Assembly (NCBI GenBank): GCA_025360425.1
Contig: JANYCD010000018.1
Span: 1-54,463, forward strand
Direction: 5' to 3'
DNA: 54,463 nt
Source of the DNA: Sterolibacteriaceae bacterium
Lineage (GTDB): Bacteria; Pseudomonadota; Gammaproteobacteria; Burkholderiales; Rhodocyclaceae
In this document: positions 25,718 through 37,183 of the stretch, one piece after another
Numbering within the stretch: the stretch's first letter is position 1
Layout of the letters: every line of letters begins with the position of its first letter
Made by a program: the position numbers and the translations under genes
The notes under the pieces: model-generated
Database searches by the model: none
Seen by the model: the letters and a program-made list of their open reading frames with translations, nothing else
Told to the model about the DNA's origin: nothing

Positions 25718-26923
25718 ATGAATTCAATTGACAGGACACGCCAACTCAATGCCACGCCGCTTTCCGCTTGTCTGGACCGGGAGAAGGTTGCCGACTGGTT
25801 GCAGCAACGGCCGCTGATTTTTTCAGACACGCGCATTTTCGTTGCCAGCGAACATTTGCAATCAATGGCTGAACTGGCTGCGGCGATGGAGCGTATCGTT
25901 GCCTTGCCGGGCTGGCGTGAGCGGGTGCTGGCTAATGCACCTGTCACTGCGCGGCATCGTACGTCGCTGCGCAGTGCATTCTTCGGCTACGATTTCCATA
26001 TCGGCGACGCTGGTCCGAAACTCATTGAGATCAATACCAATGCCGGCGGCGGATTCCTGAATGCCTTGCTGTTGCAGGCGCAACGCGGGGAGCGCGATGA
26101 CATGGCCGACGGCGTGGCGGTTGAACAGCAATTCGTCGCCATGTTCGAGGCTGAATGGCTTGCTGGTGGAGGTAGTGGCAAGCCGGGCCTGGTCGCGATT
26201 GTCGATGACCAACCGGCCGGGCAGTATCTTTACCCGGACTTCGCGTTGTTTCACGCATTACTCGAACGTAACGGCATCGCCGTGTTGATCTGTGATCCCG
26301 ACGAATTGTCACTGCGGGATGGGCGCTTGTATCATGGGCAGCGCCAGGTCGACATGGTCTATAACCGGTTGACCGACTTTCTGCTGGAGGAGCCAGCCCA
26401 TGCGATATTGCAGCAAGCGTGGCTAAGTGATGCCGCGATGATCACGCCGCATCCGCAAGCTTACGCACTCTATGCCGACAAGCGCAATCTGGCGTTGCTC
26501 AGCGACGACGCATGGTTGGCAGACATCGGCATTGATGCTGCGACGCGCGCATTGCTGTCGCGGGTAGTGCCGAGAACAGAACAGGTCAATGCACAGAACG
26601 CCGAGGATATTCGGATACGCCGCAAGAAGTTGTTTTTCAAACCGGCCACGGGCTACGGGTCCAAGGCCGCCTATCGCGGGCTCAACGTGACGACGCGGGT
26701 GTTCGCGGAAATTCTCGCTGGGAACTATGTCGCTCAGACCCTCGTGCCTGCCGGCGAGCGTACTACCATCGTGGACGGTGAAGCCGTAACACTGAAATTC
26801 GATCTGCGTTGTTATGCTTATGCTGGCGTAATACAAATGACGGCAGCGCGACTGTGGCAGGGTCAGACGACAAATTTCCGCACCCCCGGCGGAGGATTCA
26901 CCCCGGTAGTGGTAGTGAGATGA
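25718..26923 (+). CDS. Circularly permuted ATP-grasp-like protein of unknown function
   Basis: With the ATG at 25718 the protein has 401 residues. LIEINTNAGGGF (Glu104, Asn106) looks like the metal-binding end of an ATP-grasp site, yet it stands before the Lys-containing ATP loop FFKPATGYGSKAA (Lys308) and the strand DLRCYAYAGVIQMTAARLWQ. This order is that of circularly permuted ATP-grasp proteins such as the glutathionylspermidine synthetase group. VYNRLTDF and PHPQAYALYADKRNL in the middle also fit. It should ligate a carboxylate to an amine or thiol, substrate unknown. Its stop overlaps the mobB start (ATGA). Confidence 0.68.
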   Translation: MNSIDRTRQLNATPLSACLDREKVADWLQQRPLIFSDTRIFVASEHLQSMAELAAAMERIVALPGWRERVLANAPVTARHRTSLRSAFFGYDFHIGDAGPKLIEINTNAGGGFLNALLLQAQRGERDDMADGVAVEQQFVAMFEAEWLAGGGSGKPGLVAIVDDQPAGQYLYPDFALFHALLERNGIAVLICDPDELSLRDGRLYHGQRQVDMVYNRLTDFLLEEPAHAILQQAWLSDAAMITPHPQAYALYADKRNLALLSDDAWLADIGIDAATRALLSRVVPRTEQVNAQNAEDIRIRRKKLFFKPATGYGSKAAYRGLNVTTRVFAEILAGNYVAQTLVPAGERTTIVDGEAVTLKFDLRCYAYAGVIQMTAARLWQGQTTNFRTPGGGFTPVVVVR

Positions 26924-27414
26924 AAATATTCGGCATCATGGGTTACAGCGGTTCCGGCAAGACGACTCTGATCGAAGGGTTGATCAAGCGATTTGCGGCG
27001 CGTGGCCTCAAGGTATCGCTGATCAAGCATGCGCATCATGGATTTGATATCGATCGTCCCGGCAAGGATTCCTTCCGCCATCGCGAGGCAGGTGCCGGCG
27101 AGGTGATGCTGCTCTCCGATCAGCGCTGGGTATTGATGCATGAGGTGCGCAACGAACTACCGCCGCAACTGGAGCAGATGATCGCCCGCCTGTCGCCTTG
27201 TGATTTGGTGCTGCTGGAGAGTTTCAAGACTGCGGCAGTCGACAAGCTTGAGGTGTATCGTCCCTCCGTTGGCAAGACGCCGATCTGGCCGAACTGCCAA
27301 GGCGTAGTTGCCGTCGCCAGCGATGCGCACGTCGATTGCCCGTTGCCGCTTCTTGATCTCAATGATCATGATGTCGTTGCGGAATTCGTGCTGAAGCATG
27401 TTGGGTTGGACTGA
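26920..27414 (+). CDS. mobB: Molybdopterin-guanine dinucleotide biosynthesis protein MobB
   Basis: 164 residues of a P-loop GTPase-like protein. Walker A is GYSGSGKTTL, followed by KVSLIKHAHHGFDIDRPGKDS with the family HHxFDxDxPGKDS-type motif, and LLESFK. MobB helps MobA attach GMP to molybdopterin. The ATG at 26920 overlaps the stop of the preceding gene; 48 bases separate it from moeA. Since mobA is not in the window, it must be elsewhere. Confidence 0.94.
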   Translation: MKIFGIMGYSGSGKTTLIEGLIKRFAARGLKVSLIKHAHHGFDIDRPGKDSFRHREAGAGEVMLLSDQRWVLMHEVRNELPPQLEQMIARLSPCDLVLLESFKTAAVDKLEVYRPSVGKTPIWPNCQGVVAVASDAHVDCPLPLLDLNDHDVVAEFVLKHVGLD

Positions 27415-27462
27415 TACGATTGCCGGCTGGCGGCAAGTTGTCTTGTTCGAGGTGAACACAGA

Positions 27463-28656
27463 ATGTTGAGTTTTGAAGAAGCACTGGGTCAATTGCTGGC
27501 CGGCGCCACGCCGGTGACGGAAACGGAAATGGTGACCACGCTGAGTTCGCGCGGGCGCGTCCTTGCCGCCGACCAGAGCTCCGCCATCGACGTGCCGCCA
27601 CTGGATAACAGTGCGATGGATGGGTATGCAGTGCGTTGCGCTGATGTACCCGAGGTTGGCGTGAAGCTGCCAGTATCGCAGCGCATCCCCGCGGGCAGCA
27701 TGGGACATGCGCTTGCCCCGGTTAGCGCCGCGCGCATTTTCACCGGAGCGCCTGTACCACCCGGCGCCGATGCGGTGGTCATGCAGGAAATGTGCAGCGT
27801 TGATGGCGAGTCGCTGGTCATTGGTCAGATACCGAAGCCAGGCGCAAACATTCGCACCGCGGGTGAGGATATTCGCTGTGGCACACAAGTCCTTGCGGCG
27901 GGCATGCGCATGAGCCCCCAAGCCATGGGGTTGGCGGCTTCGGTAGGCATTGCCGCGTTGCCGGTATTTCGCCGTTTGCGAGTGGCACTATTCTCCACCG
28001 GCAGTGAACTGGCGATGCCGGGCGAGCCGCTGAAACCCGGCGGGATATACAACTCCAACCGTTTTCAATTGATGGGCCTGCTGCAGCAGGCCGATTGTGA
28101 AGTGACCGATCTCGGCATTGTCGAAGACACGCTGGAGGCGACACGTGCGGCACTGCGCCGCGCCGCTGAAGGGCATGACCTGATCCTGACATCGGGCGGG
28201 GTGTCGGTGGGAGAAGAAGACCACGTCAAGCCTGCGGTACTGGCCGAAGGCAGGCTGGATTTGTGGAAGATCGCCATCAAGCCAGGGAAGCCGTTTGCAT
28301 GGGGGCAGATTCGCGACGCGGCGTTTATCGGCCTGCCCGGTAATCCGGTGGCTTGTTTTGTGACATTCCTGATGTTGGTAAGGCCTTACCTTCTCAAACG
28401 CCAGGGATGCAGCCAATCGCGGCCTCGCAGTTTGCCTCTGGCGGCTGGGTTCGACTGGCTCAAGGCAGATCTTCGCCGTGAATTTCTGCGGGCACGCATC
28501 GATGAAAAGGGCATGTTGGCGAACTATCCGAACCAGAGCTCCGCTGTATTGACCTCGACCCATTGGGCCGACGGCCTGATCGACAATCCACCCGGACAGA
28601 CGATACGGGTGGGCGACATCGTGCGCTTTCTGCCATTTTCTGAATTACTGGCATAG
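27463..28656 (+). CDS. moeA: Molybdopterin molybdotransferase MoeA
   Basis: 397 residues. Family blocks in order: SAIDVPPLDNSAMDGYAV, GRIFTGAPVPPGADAVV-type motif (here ARIFTGAPVPPGADAVVMQE), VALFSTGSEL, TSGGVSVGEEDHVK, FIGLPGNPVACFVTF. MoeA inserts molybdate into adenylylated molybdopterin. A GAGGTG ribosome site is seen before the ATG at 27463. It lies between mobB and moaD/moaE, forming a Moco assembly cluster. Confidence 0.96.
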   Translation: MLSFEEALGQLLAGATPVTETEMVTTLSSRGRVLAADQSSAIDVPPLDNSAMDGYAVRCADVPEVGVKLPVSQRIPAGSMGHALAPVSAARIFTGAPVPPGADAVVMQEMCSVDGESLVIGQIPKPGANIRTAGEDIRCGTQVLAAGMRMSPQAMGLAASVGIAALPVFRRLRVALFSTGSELAMPGEPLKPGGIYNSNRFQLMGLLQQADCEVTDLGIVEDTLEATRAALRRAAEGHDLILTSGGVSVGEEDHVKPAVLAEGRLDLWKIAIKPGKPFAWGQIRDAAFIGLPGNPVACFVTFLMLVRPYLLKRQGCSQSRPRSLPLAAGFDWLKADLRREFLRARIDEKGMLANYPNQSSAVLTSTHWADGLIDNPPGQTIRVGDIVRFLPFSELLA

Positions 28657-28679
28657 CGTGTGCCATCCCCAGCCCGAAA

Positions 28680-28685
28680 TATAAT
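28680..28685 (+). promoter_or_regulatory. Perfect -10 box directly before moaD
   Basis: TATAAT ends five bases before the moaD ATG, with no ribosome binding site in between. This suggests an internal promoter making a leaderless moaD-moaE mRNA. The -35 region is not consensus. Confidence 0.4.
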
Positions 28686-28690
28686 GTGCC

Positions 28691-28942
28691 ATGATCAAGC
28701 TGCTCTATTTCGCCAGTCTGCGTGAGCGTCTCGGGACTGGCACCGAATCCTTCGAGTTGTCAGCCGGAATTGCTACCGTTGCCATGCTGCGTGATGCTCT
28801 CGCACAGCGCGGAGATGTGTGGGAAGCGTTGACGACGATGCGCAATTTACGGGTCGCGGTGAATCAAACGATGGTGGGCTTCGACACCCGGTTAAAGGAC
28901 GGCGATGAAGTGGCTTTCTTTCCACCGGTGACCGGAGGCTGA
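28691..28942 (+). CDS. moaD: Molybdopterin synthase small subunit MoaD
   Basis: 83 residues with the ubiquitin-like MoaD fold pattern (IKLLYFASLRERLG, RVAVNQ-type strand, DGDEVAFFPPVTGG). The C-terminal Gly-Gly is needed for adenylylation and thiocarboxylate formation and is intact. It delivers sulfur to cyclic pyranopterin monophosphate with MoaE, whose gene begins one base after the moaD stop. Confidence 0.95.
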   Translation: MIKLLYFASLRERLGTGTESFELSAGIATVAMLRDALAQRGDVWEALTTMRNLRVAVNQTMVGFDTRLKDGDEVAFFPPVTGG

Positions 28943-28943
28943 A

Positions 28944-29414
28944 ATGCGCATTTCCATCTCGGTTCAGGAACAGCCCTTCGATACCGGTGCAGAAATTGCT
29001 GCGCTGACATCGGGTGATCGGGGCGTTGGTGCCGTTGCGAGCTTTGTCGGTCTGGTCAGGGACGCCAACGATGGCTCGAACATCGCGGCGATGACGCTGG
29101 AGCACTATCCGGGGATGACGGAAAAGGCCTTGCAGGATATTTGCGCAACAGCCTGCCAACGCTGGAAATTACTGGCGGTGCGGGTGATTCACCGGGTCGG
29201 AAGGCTTGTGCCGACCGATGCGATCGTACTGGTCGCCGTGGCTTCCGCACACCGCGGCGATGCCTTCGCCGCCTGTGAATTCATCATGGATTATTTGAAA
29301 ACCAGCGCGCCGTTCTGGAAGAAGGAAGAAACCACTTCCGGCTCCCGCTGGGTCGACGCCCGGGAGAGCGACGACCAGGCAGCGGAGCGCTGGAAAATCT
29401 CCGACAAGCGGTGA
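28944..29414 (+). CDS. moaE: Molybdopterin synthase catalytic subunit MoaE
   Basis: 156 residues. Family motifs include GAVASFVGLVRD, LEHYPGMTEKALQ, IHRVGRL, SAHRGDAFAACEFIMDYLK and the C-terminal PFWKKE with the active-site lysines. With MoaD it forms the heterotetramer that makes molybdopterin. The gene immediately follows moaD and converges on the phasin gene, whose stop is 12 bases away. Confidence 0.96.
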   Translation: MRISISVQEQPFDTGAEIAALTSGDRGVGAVASFVGLVRDANDGSNIAAMTLEHYPGMTEKALQDICATACQRWKLLAVRVIHRVGRLVPTDAIVLVAVASAHRGDAFAACEFIMDYLKTSAPFWKKEETTSGSRWVDARESDDQAAERWKISDKR

Positions 29415-29426
29415 TGCGGTGACGGG

Positions 29427-29939
29427 TTATTTCCCCGGCTTCTTGCCTGATTGCTTGGCTGCTTCGCCCATGCTGCTGAACGCCGCTGTTGAGGCTTTTG
29501 CCATTTGCTCAAAGGCCTGATTGGCCGTTGCCATCGCTTGCTGTATGACCTTGGCAAAGTCCGGATTGGCAGTCTGCGGTACTTTGAGAAAATCCTTGAA
29601 CACGTTTTGCAGTCCGCCGCCGCTTTCCGTCATTTGGCCGCTCACCAGATTGGTCAATTGCTCGCGCGCCTGGTTGCCGACCGCCGAGACTTTCTGGGTA
29701 GCGGCAGTCAGTTTCTGCGCCATCTCCTGCGCATAGCGGGTTTGCAGTCCCAACATTTCCTGCGGGTCTTTGGCTTCCAGCAGCGACTTGGCACTGGCGA
29801 CCCCATCCTTGAACAGCTCCTGGGCCAGTTCGGTTTGCAAGGCCAGGATGCGTTGCGAATTCTCGATGGAAAGCTGGGCCAACTGTTTGGCAGTTTCCAT
29901 GCCTTTGCGTTGCATATCCGTGATTTGATCGTTCTTCAT
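29427..29939 (-). CDS. Phasin family protein (PHA granule-associated)
   Basis: 170 residues, nearly all helical, with the phasin_2-type pattern: IENSQRILALQTELAQELF, a DPQEMLGLQTRYAQEMAQKL core, and an Ala/Gln-rich tail ending AAKQSGKKPGK. Phasins coat polyhydroxyalkanoate granules and control their size; their presence suggests that the organism stores PHA, though no synthase gene is in the window. GGAGA precedes the ATG at 29939. Confidence 0.93.
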   Translation of the reverse strand: MKNDQITDMQRKGMETAKQLAQLSIENSQRILALQTELAQELFKDGVASAKSLLEAKDPQEMLGLQTRYAQEMAQKLTAATQKVSAVGNQAREQLTNLVSGQMTESGGGLQNVFKDFLKVPQTANPDFAKVIQQAMATANQAFEQMAKASTAAFSSMGEAAKQSGKKPGK

Positions 29940-30052
29940 CGTGGTCTCCGGTTTGGGTGAAATCTATTTGCTACTCTAGCAGTCGCCAAGCCAAAGGCAA
30001 TGACCTGGATCAAAAGTACGCAGAAATATTTTCTTACATCGCAGTTTCCCTC

Positions 30053-30958
30053 TTATGCGCAAACCCGGTTTCTCCCTGCTGCTTTGGCCTGGTATAGCTT
30101 CTTGTCGGCCGCATCGATCAACGCGATTGACTCAAGGTCATCCTGCGGCAGTATCGTGGCGCAGCCGATGCTGATCGTGACCGACCTGCTTTGACCGTCG
30201 GCGGCTTTGGAAAAGTCCTTGACGATGATCGCGGTTCGCAGACGCTCCGCAGTCTGAAGGGCACCTTCCAGATCCGTTTCCGGCAGGACCACCGCAAATT
30301 CTTCACCGCCATAGCGAGCGACCATATCTCCCGGACGCGCCAACTCGGCAGCCAGGGTGCTGGCGATGGTCGTCAGGCAGATATCTCCGGCACCGTGACC
30401 GAAATGGTCGTTGTAGGCCTTGAAGTGGTCGACATCAATCATCAGCAGCGAAAGTGGCACCTTGGCGCGCAGGCAGCGGCGCCATTCGACATCGAGTGTT
30501 TCGTTGAAGCGGCGTCGATTGGGAATGTTGGTGAGACTGTCGATGTGCGCCATCGACTCAAGCATGTCGGTCTTGTGCTTGAGCGCCAGGTAATTGCGTA
30601 CGCGGGCCCGCACGATCGGCAAATTGAAAGGTTTGGTGATGTAATCCACCGCACCCAGGCTGAGTCCCTGTTCCTCCGCCACGGCGTCTTCCTTGGCGGT
30701 GACGAAAACGACCGGGATGTGCTGTGTTTCCGGTGCATCCTTCAAGCGGCGGCAGACCTCGAATCCGTCCATGTCGGGCATCATCGCATCGAGCAGGATC
30801 AGATCAGGTTGTGGAAGCTGCTTTGCGACGTCAAGGGCGTCGGGCCCGTTGGTGGCGATCCTGATGTGATGATCCGCACGCAGCGCTTCGGCCAGCACGT
30901 GGATATTGGTCGGCACGTCGTCGACAATCAGGATCGAAGAAAGATTACCCAGGTTCAA
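30053..30958 (-). CDS. Response regulator with GGDEF diguanylate cyclase output
   Basis: 301 residues. The receiver domain (8-120) has the acidic pocket (VDD) and phospho-acceptor Asp57 in LLDAMMPDMDG, with Lys109 in TKPF. The GGDEF domain has an intact active site RYGGEEF (217-221) and an inhibitory site RPGD five residues before it, so c-di-GMP synthesis with product feedback is expected. The start is a TTG at 30958 overlapping the TGA of the upstream kinase (TTGA), a coupling that makes them a likely phosphorelay pair. Confidence 0.93.
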   Translation of the reverse strand: MNLGNLSSILIVDDVPTNIHVLAEALRADHHIRIATNGPDALDVAKQLPQPDLILLDAMMPDMDGFEVCRRLKDAPETQHIPVVFVTAKEDAVAEEQGLSLGAVDYITKPFNLPIVRARVRNYLALKHKTDMLESMAHIDSLTNIPNRRRFNETLDVEWRRCLRAKVPLSLLMIDVDHFKAYNDHFGHGAGDICLTTIASTLAAELARPGDMVARYGGEEFAVVLPETDLEGALQTAERLRTAIIVKDFSKAADGQSRSVTISIGCATILPQDDLESIALIDAADKKLYQAKAAGRNRVCA

Positions 30959-33900
30959 GGTTTGTCCTCAAGGTTGATATTGATTCTCGCGGCCAGCGCG
31001 GCCAGCGCGGTACGCGCCCGGCCATAATCGTAACGTGAAATTGCCTGTACCAATTTACCCAATTCTTCGGCGGCGGTTTCTGGCAATCCCGACTTCAGAT
31101 CGTGCAGGAATTCGTCAGGAATGAACTCGTTGTCGGCAATCATGTTCCATAAGGTGTGCAGACGGCGGGCCAGTGCAGCGGGCCCCATAATGTACTCCTC
31201 ATCCGGACTGCCCTGCTCTTTTGCGGGGGCTGGCGTAATCCAGCGGGTGAGGCAGGCGATCAATTCTTCGATTTGAATCGGCTTGGCCAAGTGGTCGTTC
31301 ATGCCTGCGGCCAGGCTTTTTTCCCTGTCCCGTTCCATTGCCGAAGCGGTGACTGCGATGATTGGCAAATTGTTCCGCAGGGTTGCGCGGATGCTGCGCG
31401 TGGCCTCAAAACCATCCATGCCTGGCATCTGCAAGTCCATCAGGATCGCATCGAAATTCTGGCTCTGCAGGATGTCCAGCGCCTCGTTTCCGTCATGCGC
31501 AACCGTGAACAGAATCCCTTTTTTTTGCAGGAACTCGGTAATGACCAACTGGTTGAAGTGATTGTCTTCCACCACCAGCACATGGGCGCCGGCGAGTGCG
31601 CTCGGTTGGTCGGGCTTTCCGATATCGACATTGGTTGATCGCGGGGCGAGAGGGGCTGTCACCGGCAATTCCAGTATGAAGCGAAACAGACTGCCTTGCC
31701 CCAGGCGACTTTCCACAGTGATGTCGCTACCCATCAACCGCACCAGACGACGCGAAATGGCCAACCCAAGCCCGGTCCCGCCAAATCTGCGGGTAATTGA
31801 ACCATCGGCCTGGACAAACGGCTGGAACAGCAAATCAGCTTGCTCTTCGGTCATGCCGATACCGTTGTCCGCGACTTCGAAAACAAGTTTTGGACATTCA
31901 TCATTGCCACCATTTCGGAAAATCCGTATTTGCACCACGCCCTGTTCAGTAAACTTGACGGCATTGGAAACCAGGTTGTTCAATACCTGGCCGATGCGGA
32001 GCCAGTCACCGAGTACCCTGGGCGGCACGTCTGGGGCAATGTCCAGCACCAAGTCAAGTCCTTTCAGCTCGGCCTCGGATTTGAACAGCTGGCAAGTGTT
32101 TTGCAGCAAATCACTCAGCGACAAGGACTCGCTATCGATTCGCAGATATCCAGCCTCGATCTTCGAATAGTCGAGGATGTCGTTGAGGATACCGAGCAGC
32201 GCGTTGGAAGCACCGTATATTTTCTGCAAATAATCGCGCAGCTTGGGATCAGCAACATCAGCCAGAGCCAGTTGCGAGAGTCCGATCACGGCGTTCATTG
32301 GAGTCCGGATCTCATGACTCATGTTCGCAAGGAATTCACTTTTGGAGCGATTTGCGGAATCCGCGATTTCGGCGGCCTCGCGTAGCGCCTGCTGCGTTTC
32401 CATGCGTTCGGTAATGTCCTGCGCCGTGCCGAGGACGGCGAGGGGCTTTCCTGACACGTCGCATTCGACGTCGGCATGCGCGGAAATGTATTTGACGGTC
32501 TTCCCCACCACGATGCGGTAAGTCACGTTGTCGAAAGGCTTGCCCGAAACAATGTCGCGCCAGACTTGGGTAACGTAGGAGCGGTCGTCGGGGTGAACAG
32601 TGGCCAGAACCATTTCGATGCCTACCTTGCCCGGAGGGAGTCCAAATGTTTGGCTAAAAACCTCGGAGCATTCGAGCTCTCCTGCGGCGAAGTTCATGCT
32701 CCAGCTACCGACTTTGGCAATTTCCTGGGCTCTGCGCAAATTGAGTTCGTTCAGGGTGAGGGCACGTTCGGCCTGCTTGCGCGTGGTGATGTCGCGCCCG
32801 ATAGCCAGAATTCCTTGGATTCCGGGCGTATCGAGCAGGTTGGTCATGATGATTTCCAGCGTCAATGGCCAGCCGTCGCGATGTTGAAACGCCTGCTCGA
32901 AAATAATGGATGCGCCGGGCTTCTCGAAAACGCGCCGAAAAGCGTTTTGCAAGGGCTTGCGACCTTTGGTCAGGATCGGTGCCCAGGCGGTGCCATTGCC
33001 AAATTCATCCGGGAGATAGCCGGTAATGCGCTCCATGGCAGGGCTGACGTAACGCGCGGTCTGGTCCTGATCGAAGATGATCATGGCGTCGTTTGAATGA
33101 TCGGCGATGGCGCGGAACAGAGCTTCGGCTTTGTGACGTTCGGTGATGTCGGTGCCGAAGACGACCATGACCAGCGCTGAGTTTCCATTCTCAATCAGGC
33201 TGCCCTGCCAGGCGATGTAACGCTCCTGGCCATCCTTGGTCAACAGCGGCGTCTCGAACAGTTCTCCCGAGCCTGTGCCCTGTTGCAAAGTCCGGAAATG
33301 GTTTTCCCATATTTCGGCATATTTGTCGCGCGGCGTCACCAGGTCGAACCAGTCTTTGCCAAATGCCTTGGTGCGGGTATAGCCGGTGATTTGTTCGGCC
33401 ATTCTGTTGAACAGCACGATCCTGTTTTCCCGGTCGAGACCAATCACCATCACACTGGCTGTTTCCAGCAATTGGTCGGACAGTTTTCGCGCTCCTTGAA
33501 TTTTTTCCCGACTGCTGCGAATGAAGTGGATAACAAATAGAAGCACCAGGGCGAAGCGCACGAGAGTGGCCACGGATTCGCGTTGCCATGGCACGATCGC
33601 TTCGTCGTAATCCCGAAAAGTAGCAACCATCAGGGGCGTTGGCGGGACCGAGCGAAAAACGCTGAGGCATTTGTGGTGGGTTACCTCGTCTTGCGCGAGA
33701 TGGCGCGTTTCAATTTCCTCTGATACGAGGTGATTGGTGAAAGCCGTGCTTGCGAGCAGTTTTTTGCCTTGACAGGCGGATCCGTTGGCGCCGGAATAAA
33801 GCAAGTCACCATGCGTATTGGCAAGCAGGGATTGTCCGTCGGCAACCGAATCCGAGACGCGTAGTGTTTCACCAAAGATTGATGACGAGACCAGGGCAAA

Positions 33901-34437
33901 CACAACACCGATCGGCCGACGCCGGCTGTCACGCATGGTCCGTGAAATTGCGAAATAGGTTTTTCCGTTTTCGGCCTGATAAGACTGGCTGATGAAAATG
34001 CCGGCCGGTTTGCGGCGATTCAGTGGAACCCTGAAGAAATCACGGTTCGACAAGTCGGAACCCCTTGCACCGAATTGGCTGCTGGCGTCGACATGCCCCT
34101 GCAGATTGATGGTGCCGATCTGCGCAACGACCGGGATGGCCAGAACCTTTTCCTGCATGCCACGTTCCAGCGTGGCGATGCCTCCTGCATGTGTGCTCAA
34201 TCTTTCACTGGCGACGCCTTGCAGCAGAAAATCGATGCTGCGCAGGCTGTCCGAGATGCGGGCTTCGGTATGTTCGGCGTTGACTTCGAGCAACGCATAC
34301 TCGTGTTCGAGCGTCTCGTTGTAGCTGTCATAGAGGTGCCAGCCAAGATAGACGGCGGTGAAGACCAAAACCAGCACCGACAGGACAAGGTCCCAGCGGT
34401 AGGAACGATGGTTTCCGGTAAGACGGTCGGGGTTCAT
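30955..34437 (-). CDS. Hybrid sensor histidine kinase (periplasmic sensor, three PAS, HK, REC)
   Basis: 1160 residues. One membrane span near 15-36 and a second near 288-307 enclose a periplasmic Cache-like sensor region. Three PAS domains follow (about 320-440, 445-565, 570-690; for instance GYTRTKAFGKDW, GYLPDEFGNG and FSQTFGLPPG). The dimerisation helix has SHEIRTP with His708, then the ATPase (NLVSNAVKF, FGGTGLGLAIS). A receiver domain with Asp1001 (MDLQMPGMDG) comes next. The last 100 residues are helical but lack an HPt-type HxxKG motif. Coupled by TTGA to the GGDEF regulator. Divergent from clpB. Confidence 0.93.
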   Translation of the reverse strand: MNPDRLTGNHRSYRWDLVLSVLVLVFTAVYLGWHLYDSYNETLEHEYALLEVNAEHTEARISDSLRSIDFLLQGVASERLSTHAGGIATLERGMQEKVLAIPVVAQIGTINLQGHVDASSQFGARGSDLSNRDFFRVPLNRRKPAGIFISQSYQAENGKTYFAISRTMRDSRRRPIGVVFALVSSSIFGETLRVSDSVADGQSLLANTHGDLLYSGANGSACQGKKLLASTAFTNHLVSEEIETRHLAQDEVTHHKCLSVFRSVPPTPLMVATFRDYDEAIVPWQRESVATLVRFALVLLFVIHFIRSSREKIQGARKLSDQLLETASVMVIGLDRENRIVLFNRMAEQITGYTRTKAFGKDWFDLVTPRDKYAEIWENHFRTLQQGTGSGELFETPLLTKDGQERYIAWQGSLIENGNSALVMVVFGTDITERHKAEALFRAIADHSNDAMIIFDQDQTARYVSPAMERITGYLPDEFGNGTAWAPILTKGRKPLQNAFRRVFEKPGASIIFEQAFQHRDGWPLTLEIIMTNLLDTPGIQGILAIGRDITTRKQAERALTLNELNLRRAQEIAKVGSWSMNFAAGELECSEVFSQTFGLPPGKVGIEMVLATVHPDDRSYVTQVWRDIVSGKPFDNVTYRIVVGKTVKYISAHADVECDVSGKPLAVLGTAQDITERMETQQALREAAEIADSANRSKSEFLANMSHEIRTPMNAVIGLSQLALADVADPKLRDYLQKIYGASNALLGILNDILDYSKIEAGYLRIDSESLSLSDLLQNTCQLFKSEAELKGLDLVLDIAPDVPPRVLGDWLRIGQVLNNLVSNAVKFTEQGVVQIRIFRNGGNDECPKLVFEVADNGIGMTEEQADLLFQPFVQADGSITRRFGGTGLGLAISRRLVRLMGSDITVESRLGQGSLFRFILELPVTAPLAPRSTNVDIGKPDQPSALAGAHVLVVEDNHFNQLVITEFLQKKGILFTVAHDGNEALDILQSQNFDAILMDLQMPGMDGFEATRSIRATLRNNLPIIAVTASAMERDREKSLAAGMNDHLAKPIQIEELIACLTRWITPAPAKEQGSPDEEYIMGPAALARRLHTLWNMIADNEFIPDEFLHDLKSGLPETAAEELGKLVQAISRYDYGRARTALAALAARININLEDKP

Positions 34438-34528
34438 TGCAGTACCAGGATAACGCCATGTATCACAATGGCGGCACTGATCTTACTCGATTGGAGCGTG
34501 AGCCTCTGCGCTTTTAGGTGGGTTTGCC

Positions 34529-34556
34529 ATTGAAATTCATCGGTTCTGCCCAACAT
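34529..34556 (+). promoter_or_regulatory. Sigma-32-type heat-shock promoter of clpB
   Basis: ATTGAA, a 14-base spacer, and CCCAACAT match the heat-shock consensus CTTGAA-N13-15-CCCCATNT at 5 of 6 and 6 of 7 defined positions. Transcription would begin near 34563, about 26 bases before the clpB ATG, which has AGGAGA as ribosome site. ClpB is a classic RpoH target. Confidence 0.75.
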
Positions 34557-34588
34557 GGGAAAGTAAGCATTTCAGGAGACAGCGAACC

Positions 34589-37171
<2,583 letters not shown>

Positions 37172-37183
37172 TGCACATCGCTT

